Part shown: positions 12,024-22,338 of the stretch, one piece after another | How the letters are laid out: each line of letters begins with the position of its first letter | Numbering within the stretch: position 1 is the first letter of the stretch | Assembly: GCA_037102815.1 (NCBI GenBank) | Contig: BTPP01000001.1 | Span: forward strand, 6,411,001-6,475,000 | DNA from: Neurospora intermedia | Taxonomy: Eukaryota; Ascomycota; Sordariomycetes; Sordariales; Sordariaceae | DNA length: 64,000 nucleotides | Direction of reading: 5' to 3' | Program-made: the position numbers and the translations under genes | The notes under the pieces: model-generated | What the model was told of the DNA's origin: nothing | The model's database searches: none | Seen by the model: the letters and a program-made list of their open reading frames with translations, nothing else

Positions 12024-13605
12024 TTATGAGGAGCTATCCTTCTCCTTCTCCTCCATCTCTTCAGCCATGACCTTCAACTCATAGGAAAGATCGTAGCACT
12101 CAGCCAGCAAGGCGCTGACGCTCCCTTGGCCCTCGGGTATATCGCCGCCGACCATGAACTTGCCATCGACGCGCATGTTGTCAATGGAGTTGAGCTGTAA
12201 TCCAACGTTAACTACTGTCCAGTGCCCATCGCACAATGGGGGGAAAGTGACATACCTTCATGCTGTAGGGATACAGCTCCCTGACTGAGCTAACACCGCC
12301 CGAGTCCTTCACCTCAATCAGGCACCGCTTCAGCGTCTGGAGCTGGTTATAGATGGGCAGCAGAGCCTCCGATACCGGCTCCGACGAAATCATCAGATAG
12401 TAGATGTAGCCATAGCTCCTCCTGATGAGGTACAGCAGTGTACGCTGGACGTACAGCTCGGCGGGCTTTCCTTCGTCGTCCAGCCAGTTGCCATCCACTC
12501 GGCTCTCATCTATCTTGTCGAGCTTGCGCTGGTAGTCGTACAGGTCCGTCTCGCGCAGTGACCAGGCCTGGGTAATGGACAGCTTCTCGAGCTCGTTACG
12601 GATGCTGACAAGCTGCTCGTGCCTAGCCTTGAAGGCCTCGGGAATAACTCCTTTCCTAGGTGGGGGTCAGAAACTGGCTGGCAATGGTATGTGGGCTAGT
12701 TGTACGTACCTCTCGAGAACGATGTCAGACCACCTGAGACAGACATCCACCAGGCGCGATACCCTCTCGCTACCGCGAAGAACCTGGCCGTCTGGCCCGA
12801 CAAAGTTGCCATCCACCCTCGACTCGTCAATCTCCTTGACCTGCGCTTGTAGCCTCTGGACCTCCGATGCCGAAAACTGTGTGACCTGTCAGCTTACCAT
12901 TCTCGTATCCGTCCGCCCTTGTGCGTCCTTACCTTGGCCTTGGTGTTCGCGAGTGACATGGACCGTAGTATGGAGATCAGCCTCTCATGCATGCTCTGTA
13001 GCGGGTCCTGCAGCTCGTCCACCCTCTTCTTCAGGTTATCCAGCGAGCTGTGGCATAGTTCCAGCCGGTTGGCCAAAAGCTCAACAATGTAGGGCGAGTG
13101 GGCGGAGGGGTCCGAGGCCGTCATGATCTTGTCGAGCTGCGAGAGGGTGTGGGCTATGCTGTTCAGGTCTTTGGCTGAGTAGAGGTCGGCCTCGGTCAGG
13201 TGGTCGAGTAATCGCTTGATGGTCGAGGTCAAAGCATAGGCGGCAGGGGCTTCTTGTGTGCGGCCGATGGTCATGAAGAAGAGGGAGAGGAGCTGTAAGC
13301 AGCTCTCGAGGACTCTGTCGACTATGGGGGTCGTGTTAGATTTTCCTTGTTCAATTGGCAGCTTGTGATGGACTATGGAGGATGAGCGTACCTCTGGTCT
13401 CGGTCACCTTTTCCCCTTTCCTAATCTCGTTGAGTTCCTTGACCTGCTCGACAACCTGATCATAGTGTACAATGACATCCTGAGTGCGGATGTATTTTGT
13501 TCGGTCTCTCTTGAGGAGCAGCAGCTGATCGCGGATGGCTGAGAGCTTGTCGAGAATGGCCTGTTCCCGCTCATCTTTCGGCATGGGCATCGCCGGAGTC
13601 TCCAT
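12024..13605 (-). CDS. UPF0662 / DUF2408 family protein, 446 aa
   Basis: This is a conserved fungal protein of unknown function. Five exons on the minus strand fit: 13605-13392, 13321-12933, 12876-12710, 12655-12256 and 12194-12024. They total 1341 nt, stop included, and the frame is kept across all four introns. The N-terminus has the helical segment KLSAIRDQLLLLKRDRTKYI, which I recognise from the UPF0662 family (fission yeast C30C2.08 type). The signature DESRVDGNFV / DESRVDGNWL / NMRVDGKFMV appears three times, so the protein is built from related helical units. Each RVDG motif follows a predicted amphipathic helix. There is no signal peptide or membrane segment. The gene is divergent from the ribosomal P1 gene, with about 1.26 kb between their start codons. 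Confidence 0.85.
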
Positions 13606-14866
13606 TGTCGCTATGTATGTGTTGTGTTGTGTTGTGTTGTTTTGTGTTTTGTGTTTATGGGTAAAAGTCGGTGAAGTCGGTTGCGATGTCTGAGAGTTGA
13701 CTTATCTTCGTTACCTGGATGTCGTTCGAGGGTCGATGTTGGCTGAAGGAAAAGAAAAGGCGCGAAAGGATTGTTGAGACTGAAGGGAAAGACGCAGCCA
13801 AGCAATTGGGAAAAGGATGGTGTTTGCCGGAGCAAGGGAATGAATGTTGGATACGGGCGATTCCTTGTCCAAGTCAAGCTTTCTTTGATCCGAGGAGTAG
13901 TGTATGTAATGCGCCTCAACAATGGCAAAGAGTGCGGGATGGAAGTTTAGTTGTTTGTCCGGTTGATAGCGTTTTTCCAAGTACTATTTCCCCTTTCCAA
14001 CGGAGGAGTTGACAATGGTGATGAACGCTGCCTCCTGATTCGTGCGCTTTCCCTTGTTGATCTCACTCTTGTTGGTTTCTGCGGAATTGCTGGAGTGAGT
14101 GCTGAAATGCAGATGGATGCTTCCCTCTCAGAGACACCCGACAGGACGGGCTGGCGTGTCGGCAGGCACTCCGCTACGGCAGGAGAAGAGGCCTATGGCG
14201 CCCCGAATCCACAGCGGCGACGTCAGTGGATGCATGAATAGCGGCGGGGCGAAGGAGCTCCATGAGTCCATGGTGCCAAAGGATGGAATGGTGGGGTTCT
14301 TGCGACAAGGGTCGAGGCCTGGCGGAAAGCTTGTCGGACCAGGGCACTTGTCTTGGCAAGGCTGGGCGCCAAACAGACCTGAATCGATGAGGTGCTTCCC
14401 CAAATTCCAGGCCATATGGTCAACTGGTGGGGGAACATCAGTCGTCCCGATCCGGTACAAGTGCGACGGCAAGGGAATGGAGGCCAGCACGTGCCTGTTG
14501 GGCGGTAGCGGCAGTCCGGGCAGCACTGCAATCCTACCACCAACCCTCCTCGGGTTCGGGTTGCGAACAGAACCGCTGCAGTGGTTTGGACATCGTGGGG
14601 CTGTTCCCGCCGTCTTGCACTCCCACTCCCAGCGTGCACAGACCAGGCAGAAAGCAGAAAGCAAACTCAAAAAAAGTCTTGGCGTCCAAGCTGCTGCCAG
14701 TCGCTTGCCAGCTGCCCAGCTTTGTAGGGTCCCAGGGCATTTTTTGAATTGCCCACAACTAATTAAATTTCACTTCCCGCGAATTTCTAGCTAGGACATC
14801 ATCCCACGATCGAACAGCCCTCCCGAGACTCAGCATCTTTGCGCCTCGACAATCAACACCATCAAA
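13606..14866. promoter_or_regulatory. Divergent intergenic region (UPF0662 gene / P1)
   Basis: This 1.26-kb region separates two head-to-head genes. A TGTGT/TGTTT repeat lies just upstream of the UPF0662 start (about 13617-13650). An open frame at 14099-14794 begins with GTG, overlaps open frames on the other strand and is not called as a gene. The P1-proximal end contains the box GCCAGCTGCCCAGCT (14707-14721), shared with the L10/L30 promoter. Confidence 0.6.
14707..14721 (+). promoter_or_regulatory. Candidate ribosomal-protein promoter box (P1)
   Basis: GCCAGCTGCCCAGCT lies 146 bp upstream of the P1 start codon. The region between L10 and L30 has GCCAGTTGCCCAGCT at 35539-35553, a 14/15 match. 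Function is inferred only from this co-occurrence. Confidence 0.35.
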
Positions 14867-15624
14867 ATGTCTACTGCTGAGCTGGCTACCTCCTACGCGG
14901 CGCTCATCCTCGCCGATGACGGCGTTGAGATCACTGTGAGTTTGCGACCAATGCACATGATCTTTTTGGGGGAGATTTGGGTGGATTCGGGCATTGGGGA
15001 CATACTCAGGCGCGCCATGTACACACGGTTATTGCTCGACATGCGCTCAACGACCGGGACAAATTACGAAATATGGGACGAGGGGCAAACCGAGTGGAGG
15101 ACCACGAGTGATATGAACAAGCATTGGGAGGAACAATGTTAACTGACCAAACCCGTTTTCGCATGATATAGGCCGACAAGATCCAGACCATCATCAAGGC
15201 TGCCAAGATCGAGGATGTCGAGCCTATCTGGGCTTCCCTCTTCGCCAAGGTACGATGAAACCACCGACGACGACAATTCGAAAACAGAAACGATATCTTG
15301 AGAGAAACGCGAACACGATAAACTGACTGGAGTCTCTTTTGCGAAAATAGGCTCTTGAGGGCAAGGATGTGAAGGACCTCCTTTCCAACGTCGGCTCCGG
15401 TGGTGCCGCCGCTGCCCCCGCTGCCGCTGGCGCCGCTGCCGCTGGTGGTGCCGCTGAGGAGGCCAAGGCTGAGGAGAAGGTTGAGGGTATGTGGAATCAT
15501 CTACCCCCAAGCCCTTTCCCGGGGCTATTGCTACTGCTGCTGCTGCCAGTTACTAACCTGCGTTGTGCACTTTACAGAGAAGGAGGAGTCCGACGAGGAT
15601 ATGGGCTTCGGTCTCTTCGACTAA
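14867..15624 (+). CDS. 60S acidic ribosomal protein P1
   Basis: P1 is part of the ribosomal stalk; with P2 and P0 it recruits and stimulates translation GTPases. Four exons fit: 14867-14935, 15172-15249, 15351-15486 and 15578-15624. They total 330 nt and encode 109 aa, the usual P1 length. The N-terminal helical dimerisation domain starts [19 protein letters not shown] and continues with [20 protein letters not shown]. An Ala/Gly hinge ([20 protein letters not shown]) leads to the invariant acidic tail [13 protein letters not shown], which binds elongation factors. The first intron (236 bp) is long for this window. The N-terminal sequence marks it as P1 rather than P2. Confidence 0.97.
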
Positions 15625-16995
15625 GCGAAGAAAGGGGGCTTTCTTCTGGTTTGGTCATGACCTCTCGTTTCCAATTTGTTCTTCCAAAGCTTGCATGGGT
15701 CTGCGACGGTTTCTCGCACATACGACTTCGGTTATGGGAGGCTTATGATATCAGGGGTTCGGTTCATCGGCGTAGCTTTACACGGACAATGAAGATGCGC
15801 TTTTGAGCAAAAGAAGTAAAAACACTTGGAAGCTTGCTCTCCACTTGTTGAAGCGACGGATTTCCACCGTAGCAGACATCCGACTCTACGACCGACAGCG
15901 CGCCCGGATCTTGATGATCGATTGATACCCGAACATAAGGTTCCTGATCACCGTTTTGGACGATGAGCTGGTACAAATTCAAGAAAAGGAGATAGGACAA
16001 CCTATCTGTTACTGATTCCAACTTACGCTAGTGTTTACGACTCGTGTTTGTTTACTTTGTCATGATACGACGTCATCTTCACCTGCGTTTCTCGAAACCC
16101 AAACATCACCCCGAGTTGTCTACACAACCTTCGTTTGCGACGCGCTCAAGTCGCGTTTACTTTGATTTCGCACAGCCTCGTGTGTACCTTGCGGGCCATG
16201 ACTCCATTCCCACGCCAATCTCCAGATTCGTATTCCACTGATCCCAGACGTAGATCTTATCGAATGTCAACAGTGTTCCTGGCGATAAGATAAGGTGACC
16301 AGACCGAAACAGTACAGTCCTATCTCAACACGGACGATGGCTCACAGCGTAAGCCGCCAAATCAAAGTCATCGACTATGTCGTCTCTCGTCCCGCTTTAT
16401 GACGATCTTGTGATATAACTTTGTTAAAGTCTAGCTGGAACGTCTTCTGCCGTGTCTACCGCAGCCCATGTGGGTTCGTATACTTGATAAGATAAGGGGC
16501 GTTCATAACGGGAACGAAAGCTTCAAGCACCATCACTCAAGACACTCGACTACACTGCTAGCTTGACGAAAGTATGTTTCTCATTAACTCTTTATATATA
16601 TCCATTCCACTTTAACAGAGCTGCTTATGCATAAATATAGAGAAACCCGTCCGGTTTGCCCAAAAAACTTGACTAGACCGAAGTCATCAAGTTAACCAGC
16701 GAGCCACGGTTAAGAGAACTATCAAGAGAACTGCCCATGATGCATCCTTACCGACTCTCCTCTACATAGTTAGACCAGACCGTACACAACTCAGCATGCT
16801 TCCCCTCGTTGGAGGCATGTTGGTCCTTTATACTTGTCTTTCACAACATCTGCACCTTTTTACATTTCACTTCGCAGCTAGGACAAGGACAATGGCAACG
16901 GCAACGGCAAATACAACTGTTATGCCACCTTTGGGCTGATTGATGAATATGGAATAAATTAGGCCTACATAGATCTTGGTGTTGGAATGGCCAGT

Positions 16996-17037
16996 GACTG
17001 ATTGACTGATTGATTGATTGATTGATTGACTGATTGA
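16996..17037. repeat. (TGAT)n array
   Basis: About ten tetranucleotide units of TGAT with a few TGAC variants. Confidence 0.85.
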
Positions 17038-17406
17038 GTACAGCCCCAATACTGCTGCCCCTACTTTATCCGGCTTGAGGTACAACCGCAACGAAGCTCT
17101 CATGTGGATGAATATTCCGTCCACACGTTTGACTTGCGATAAATCAAAATGGTGGTCATAAGTACCTATCTATATACTTGTCTATCTCTCTGTCGGAAAC
17201 TATATGTTGCTACCTACCTTTTTTTCTAACCAATGAACAGAATCCAATCGATGCCTATGGTATGGTAGTCCCCATCCCATTCAATGTGCCCTTCCCTTAC
17301 AACAATCAAGGACGCGGGGTCAAGATAACGTTACGTTACGTTGCGTCTCATTATCAATCAATATGAAAACGAAACCAACCCTAAACCAAACCAAACCCCA
17401 TCATTA

Positions 17407-17437
17407 TCTAGTCTAGTCTAGTCTAGTCTAGTCTAGT
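17407..17437. repeat. (CTAGT)n array
   Basis: Six tandem CTAGT pentamers. Confidence 0.9.
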
Positions 17438-17700
17438 AGCAGCACAAAGAAAGAAAGAGAGGTTACCTACGAATCTGAATCGGGCCCCTGGTATAGTTCT
17501 AGAATAGGTACTCACTACCTAGCCTACTGACTTAAGGTTGAATGAAATGAAATGGAGTAGTTTTGCGCAGCAAAGGAGTAGACATTAGGTACCGACGTAG
17601 AGGTACGTTACCGTTTTGTACCACTGAGAAGTTAGGTAGGTAGGGTTATAGGTATCCTTACGATACCTATAGGTATCTGCCCATATTACTTGATTCTTTT

Positions 17701-17702
<2 letters not shown>

Positions 17703-17731
<29 letters not shown>
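17703..17731. repeat. Homopolymer T29
   Basis: Run of 29 T residues followed by CTCAGT, as at 2260-2286. Confidence 0.95.
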
Positions 17732-17818
17732 CTCAGTGTCACTCATTTACTCACGATGTCACACGGTGTCAACACCTATTAACACCGCGGTGGCACTTTT
17801 TCCAAAAATCCACCACAT

Positions 17819-17842
17819 GATCACGATCACGATCACGATCAC
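17819..17842. repeat. (GATCAC)4
   Basis: Four perfect tandem GATCAC hexamers; each contains the palindrome TGATCA or a near match. Confidence 0.9.
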
Positions 17843-18663
17843 GTTCAGGCAGGTGTTGTTGTGTTGCGGGGAGGGGAAAAATAGGATTCTGTTTTAGATG
17901 GAAAGAAGAAAGAGGTAACAACGTCGTCTATAATACCAACCAACGAACCTGTCTCTCTCTCTCATTGTGGATTTATGTCATCAAACAAATCCATCCATCC
18001 ATCCTCCAAGAAACCATAGCAGCTACGTAACCAAGCAGACTTTATTGATATACCTGGTACCTAACCTCATTCTAGGCCGTCTCTCCCACCCGTATCCTCA
18101 GACAAGACAAGAGAAGACATGACAAGACAAGGTAATAAAATCATATAAATTCATATCAAAAAAGAACTTGATATCCCTAATTCAGAACTGATATCAATTG
18201 ATAGAAATGAATGACAAAAATAATAGCAGTAGTAGTGACGCAGTGGTCCGACGGAAGACTCAGTACCTAGGTTAGGTACCAGTGCCAGATACTAGAAAAC
18301 ACTTTCTCAAATTCAATTGTACCTTGCGCCTGAATCCATCCATATCTGACCCGGTAAACATCAAGTGAAATTGTACGCCATATATTTCCATATATTTTTT
18401 TCAACTACACAAGAACGCCTGCTACGTGCTCACTTTGAAAACCTTTGAAACCCCCAAGATATCCGCAACAAACTCCACGTACCCATGTACCAATCCATAT
18501 CCATTACCTTGACTCCCTCATAACTATAACTATAACTAACCATTGCCTCCACATATAGGGAACCCCCAAAGGAAAGGGGCCGACGATGAGTTTCTTTTTC
18601 ATGATTTCCCGCTTTGATTCCCCACTTCGTTGGTTGACACTTTGACATGTCTAATCCCCCAGT

Positions 18664-21600
18664 CTACTCTGTCCTCGTCTCATCTTCATGAATCTTAAAC
18701 TCAAACCCCGACCACTTCCCCGTTGCGGTGTCTGCCCACGTTACACATGACGGTCCTATCTCCGCCGGCAAAGTCGTAGGTGGTGTTCCTGCCTTTATTT
18801 CTGTCGTCGTCTGTATCTCCGTTTCTTTCCCCGTTGCCATAGCCGTAGGCATGGCGGTAGCTGTGGTTGCGGCTGCATCCATAGCCACGGTGGTGGTGGT
18901 GGAAGCCGTCCAGGAAGATACTGGCACACGAGTCTCACCTAGCTCCTGACTGCCCGCTTCAGTCAATGCCTGGCTCTCATGTTGTGGCAGTGGTAATGAC
19001 TGCGCCTTTAGCTGTAACTGTGGCTCTGGCTGTAAATGTCCCTTGGGCCGAATCAGATCCTCAATCTTCAAAACCAGAGTCTGGCTATTAGTGAGCGCCC
19101 GTGGGTATGGATACTGCTGTTGATGACCCTGTTGCTGTTGCTGCTGGCTTCCGCTCCGGCTTCCGCTTCCGGAGGCAATCAACGGGCTAGGTCGTTTCGT
19201 AATCTCCGGCGACAGAACAGAAGAGATATTCTTGCTAGGATACTCGCTTGGTGCTTCTGACTCATCGGATTGATTACCGTCACCATCGTCGTCGTAGTGG
19301 CCATTTTCTTGGGCCCCTTCGTCAAAGTCAATATCCAAGTCCTCCTGCGTGTCGTTGAATAGACTCTGGCTGTGTTGACTGAAAGGACCCAGGTTTTGGT
19401 CATCCGTTTCGATGCCCTCTCGCGGAATATCCTGAGACTTCAACAGTCTTGCCTGACTGTGGACCTGACCCTGACCTTCGCCGTCCGTCTTGGCCCCATC
19501 TAGCTCGTCGTCCTGGTCGAGGTTGTCCACATCAGCATCGAAAAAGTCGCTGCCGCTTTCAGACGAACTGAAACTAGATTCGGGAATGGCAAGCGGTACT
19601 TGCACGGACTTGGAGCGTCTTGGGGTGGCCCCACCGTCGATCGGACAGTCTGTCATCTCGTCATCCTCATTGCTGTCGTCATCGCTGTCGCTGGATAGTC
19701 CTGTCATCTCTTGATCGCTGTCCTGGGCATGATCGTCCGTGAGAAGCGAAGGCCCGCGGCTGCTACCGCGATGGAAGCCGATCTCAGACGAAGGGTGTTC
19801 GCTGTGCGGCGTGGCGTACCAACCAGGCGTAGACTTCCTATCGCTCCGGTTAGGTGGCGCCAGGGAAGGCGAACGGCTCATAACCCGATCACGATTGCGA
19901 TCATAATCATCTTGAGGCGTGGTTTGGCGGGGGTAGTCAAGTTTTGCCAGACCCTGTCTGCGTCGTCTTCGGTATTGCTCCGCTGGAACAAAAGGGCTGC
20001 GCTCATGCACAAGGGGAGAGGATCGCCGATCAGAAGGTCGTTCGTATGGTTTCATCGCATGGCGGGTGGAGGACATCTGTTTGTGACGACTCCCGATCGA
20101 GGAGACGCCAGAAGGGCCAGCCGGCGAGAATGAACGGGACCGCGAAAAGGGCGTCAAGGACGCCTTGTGCTCTTTCCCTAGTATTGCCCGCGGCGATTCT
20201 GCTCGCATTCCGTTTGCTTTAAGGGATGATGAAGCCGTGTAGAACGAACTGGTCTCAGAACGTTCGGACGACAAGTGCACATGGCTGTTCCGTCGGTTTG
20301 TAATCGTAGCGCCTGTAAAGGGCAGCTCGTCAAGAACGTCGCTCCTAGTCCAACATTCTTCAAAAGCATCTGCCTCCGGGGTGTGATCGCTACTTGTATC
20401 CTCAGGATCATAGTCTTCAGGGTATACTCGACTGAGCTCGCGTATCCTTTGCCATGTCCAACCCGGCATGAGGGCGCGATTACCCATGATATAATCTTGA
20501 ATGTACGCTTCTGGCTGTGTGATGTACAGACGGTGCGTCCCAATGGTTTTAGGGGCCTTCATGACGACGCTGGACATCAAAAAGGTGAAACCCCAAAGCG
20601 CTGGCGTTGCCATTTCGGCCGGGGCGAGAAATCGTAGACGGTTATCTCGGTGAATTTTGCGCAAAGGCACCCAGTCCTGGCGCAATCCAAGGAACTCATT
20701 CAATGGTGACTCGGGTGTAGCCTCGCTGTGGTAGATCAGGTGGGAAGAAGGCTGGAGGATATTACTAAAAGCTTTGTGGATCGCCAGCTGAACATCACGG
20801 GCATCCGGTCCCCTCACTTGGACTGTCTTGATGAAGCCACGGCTCCTAAGTCTCTGGTCAATCATCCGTCCATTCGCAAAGGCTTTGGGGAGCAGCCAGC
20901 CAGAATCGGGACATTGTCCTGGCCATTCCGAGAAACCCGGGTCCTGGGGATCCGGCGTAGCTCTGCTCAAAGTGTTGAATGATTGTATCCCATCTTCGTC
21001 GGGGCCCATTGATTGTCGCCGGTCAAAGATTTTGCGGGCATCCACCCAAATACCCTTGAGAGGGAACGGTAGAAACACAACCTCCAGATCCCAAGGCTTG
21101 TTATATGTTGGGAGAGATGTAGCCTGAAGCTCGCTAATTTGTGCTTGGAGGGCCTGAAACTGGCTAAGAGTAACCTTTTGCGAAGAACGAACTGTGCTAT
21201 TAGATGCCGCCGAGGACACGCTTGCGCCAGCGGCACTGGCATTGTCATTCAGAATCTTCTCCACCTCGTCGACACGAGACTCAAGCTCCGTGACTCGGAG
21301 GTCTGTGTGTTCGTGTTTGTCATAGCACTCGTCGTGACCGATGATTGAGAAGGAGGTGTTCTCAAGCCTGTCTATCCTTGCCTCCTGGAGGTTGACAACA
21401 ACCGACAAGTGTTTTACATCATCCTTGACAGCGAGGAAAGATTGGTTGTGTGCTGACCCAGGTCTAGGTGTCATGTCTCGCCTATACTCTGGCGGTGCCA
21501 TCAAGTCCATAGGGCCGCATACATCCTGGGCGTTAGCTTGTGCTTGCTCCTTAACATGCTCTGCCCCCTTCTCCGGAACAGAGGCTTCATTCCTGGGTGC

Positions 21601-22338
21601 AGATGGGCGTTGTATGGTATTCAGTCCCTTTCCGGAAAATGGCGCCATATATCTCATCTGGCTAGAATATGTAGTTGAGGGGGCCTGGGACTGCATGTGT
21701 GAATAACCCGGGCTCAACGGCTGTGTCTCACCGTAAAGCTCAGTCTCTTGGGTATGATTTCCATTTACCCAGGCGGCGACAGGAGCGGTATCCGGAATGG
21801 TAGCCTCCTTCTCCATGGACTGGCGTGGTGGATCCTGAATATGAACGGGTTCGATCTGTAGGGGTTGAGAAGCCATTACACGCTGGTTGAAACTGGAAGC
21901 GTAGAAATTCATAAGGCCGAAATCTCTAGGGAATCCAAGATGGGAAGACACGGCAGGCGCAGCAAAAGACGGGTGCATTTCCTCCATCGGACTTGGGAGC
22001 CCCCTTGTACGTTGACTGCTCATGCCCGAGTTCGGCTTGTCCTGATCATTAGTGGGAGGTAGGCCGGCAAATGCAAGGGAAGGAGTGGGCGGGAGCTGTG
22101 AAGGAGCTGGGAAATCGTCATGGAAACAGGCATGATGGGAACACTGGCAGAGTTCGGCAGATTCAGGCGCGGCATTCAGCTTGCTCCAGAAGCGGCGGCA
22201 GCCACAGCGCGGCAGAGAGGGATCTGTGTAGTTGCAAGGACCCCGCGGCAGCACGGGGAAGGCCGCATTCCACATGGCTTGTCCATCATCGTAAAAGCTG
22301 GGGAGAGGCCCAGGGGCGTCGAAAGGATTTGCGTCCAT
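18664..22338 (-). CDS. Fungal protein of unknown function with Cys/His-rich N-terminus, 1224 aa
   Basis: I do not recognise a named family. It is a single uninterrupted exon starting at ATG 22338. The N-terminus has clustered metal-ligand candidates: C35, C45, C47, C64, C66, H68, H69, C71 and H73, in the patterns CGCRRFW and CQCSHHACFH. This suggests a zinc-binding module. Residues about 300-370 form a likely coiled coil (EARIDRLENTS, ELESRVDEVEKIL). A folded region at about 405-690 is rich in aromatics, with WDLEVVFLPFPLKGIWVDAR, GWLLPKAFANGRMIDQRLRS and PGWTWQRIRELSRVYPEDYD. It reads like an alpha/beta domain. Beyond 690 the chain is Ser-, Asp- and Gln-rich and probably disordered. The last residues (TGKWSGFEFKIHED) look ordered again. 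A role as a nuclear or regulatory scaffold is only a guess. Confidence 0.8.
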   Translation of the reverse strand: MDANPFDAPGPLPSFYDDGQAMWNAAFPVLPRGPCNYTDPSLPRCGCRRFWSKLNAAPESAELCQCSHHACFHDDFPAPSQLPPTPSLAFAGLPPTNDQDKPNSGMSSQRTRGLPSPMEEMHPSFAAPAVSSHLGFPRDFGLMNFYASSFNQRVMASQPLQIEPVHIQDPPRQSMEKEATIPDTAPVAAWVNGNHTQETELYGETQPLSPGYSHMQSQAPSTTYSSQMRYMAPFSGKGLNTIQRPSAPRNEASVPEKGAEHVKEQAQANAQDVCGPMDLMAPPEYRRDMTPRPGSAHNQSFLAVKDDVKHLSVVVNLQEARIDRLENTSFSIIGHDECYDKHEHTDLRVTELESRVDEVEKILNDNASAAGASVSSAASNSTVRSSQKVTLSQFQALQAQISELQATSLPTYNKPWDLEVVFLPFPLKGIWVDARKIFDRRQSMGPDEDGIQSFNTLSRATPDPQDPGFSEWPGQCPDSGWLLPKAFANGRMIDQRLRSRGFIKTVQVRGPDARDVQLAIHKAFSNILQPSSHLIYHSEATPESPLNEFLGLRQDWVPLRKIHRDNRLRFLAPAEMATPALWGFTFLMSSVVMKAPKTIGTHRLYITQPEAYIQDYIMGNRALMPGWTWQRIRELSRVYPEDYDPEDTSSDHTPEADAFEECWTRSDVLDELPFTGATITNRRNSHVHLSSERSETSSFYTASSSLKANGMRAESPRAILGKEHKASLTPFSRSRSFSPAGPSGVSSIGSRHKQMSSTRHAMKPYERPSDRRSSPLVHERSPFVPAEQYRRRRRQGLAKLDYPRQTTPQDDYDRNRDRVMSRSPSLAPPNRSDRKSTPGWYATPHSEHPSSEIGFHRGSSRGPSLLTDDHAQDSDQEMTGLSSDSDDDSNEDDEMTDCPIDGGATPRRSKSVQVPLAIPESSFSSSESGSDFFDADVDNLDQDDELDGAKTDGEGQGQVHSQARLLKSQDIPREGIETDDQNLGPFSQHSQSLFNDTQEDLDIDFDEGAQENGHYDDDGDGNQSDESEAPSEYPSKNISSVLSPEITKRPSPLIASGSGSRSGSQQQQQQGHQQQYPYPRALTNSQTLVLKIEDLIRPKGHLQPEPQLQLKAQSLPLPQHESQALTEAGSQELGETRVPVSSWTASTTTTVAMDAAATTATAMPTAMATGKETEIQTTTEIKAGTPPTTLPAEIGPSCVTWADTATGKWSGFEFKIHEDETRTE

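Larger units (their letters stand above)
15625..18663. other. Gene-free convergent spacer, repeat-rich
   Basis: No gene seen between the 3' ends of P1 and the 1224-aa gene. It holds a TGAT/TTGA array at 16996-17037, a (CTAGT)n array at 17407-17437, a T29 tract at 17703-17731 and four GATCAC units at 17819-17842. The longest open frames are under 90 codons and show no domain. Confidence 0.65.

Noticed and set aside
14099-14794. 231-codon plus-strand ORF upstream of P1
   Set aside because: It begins at GTG, has several overlapping frames and no domain, and runs into the P1 promoter.
2260-17737. T27 and T29 tracts, both followed by CTCAGT, as possible tails of a retroposed element
   Set aside because: The shared flank is only six bases, with no further similarity and no target duplication. 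Coincidence is more likely.
17819-17842. GATCAC repeats as a CRISPR-like array
   Set aside because: A simple tandem hexamer with no spacers, in eukaryotic DNA.
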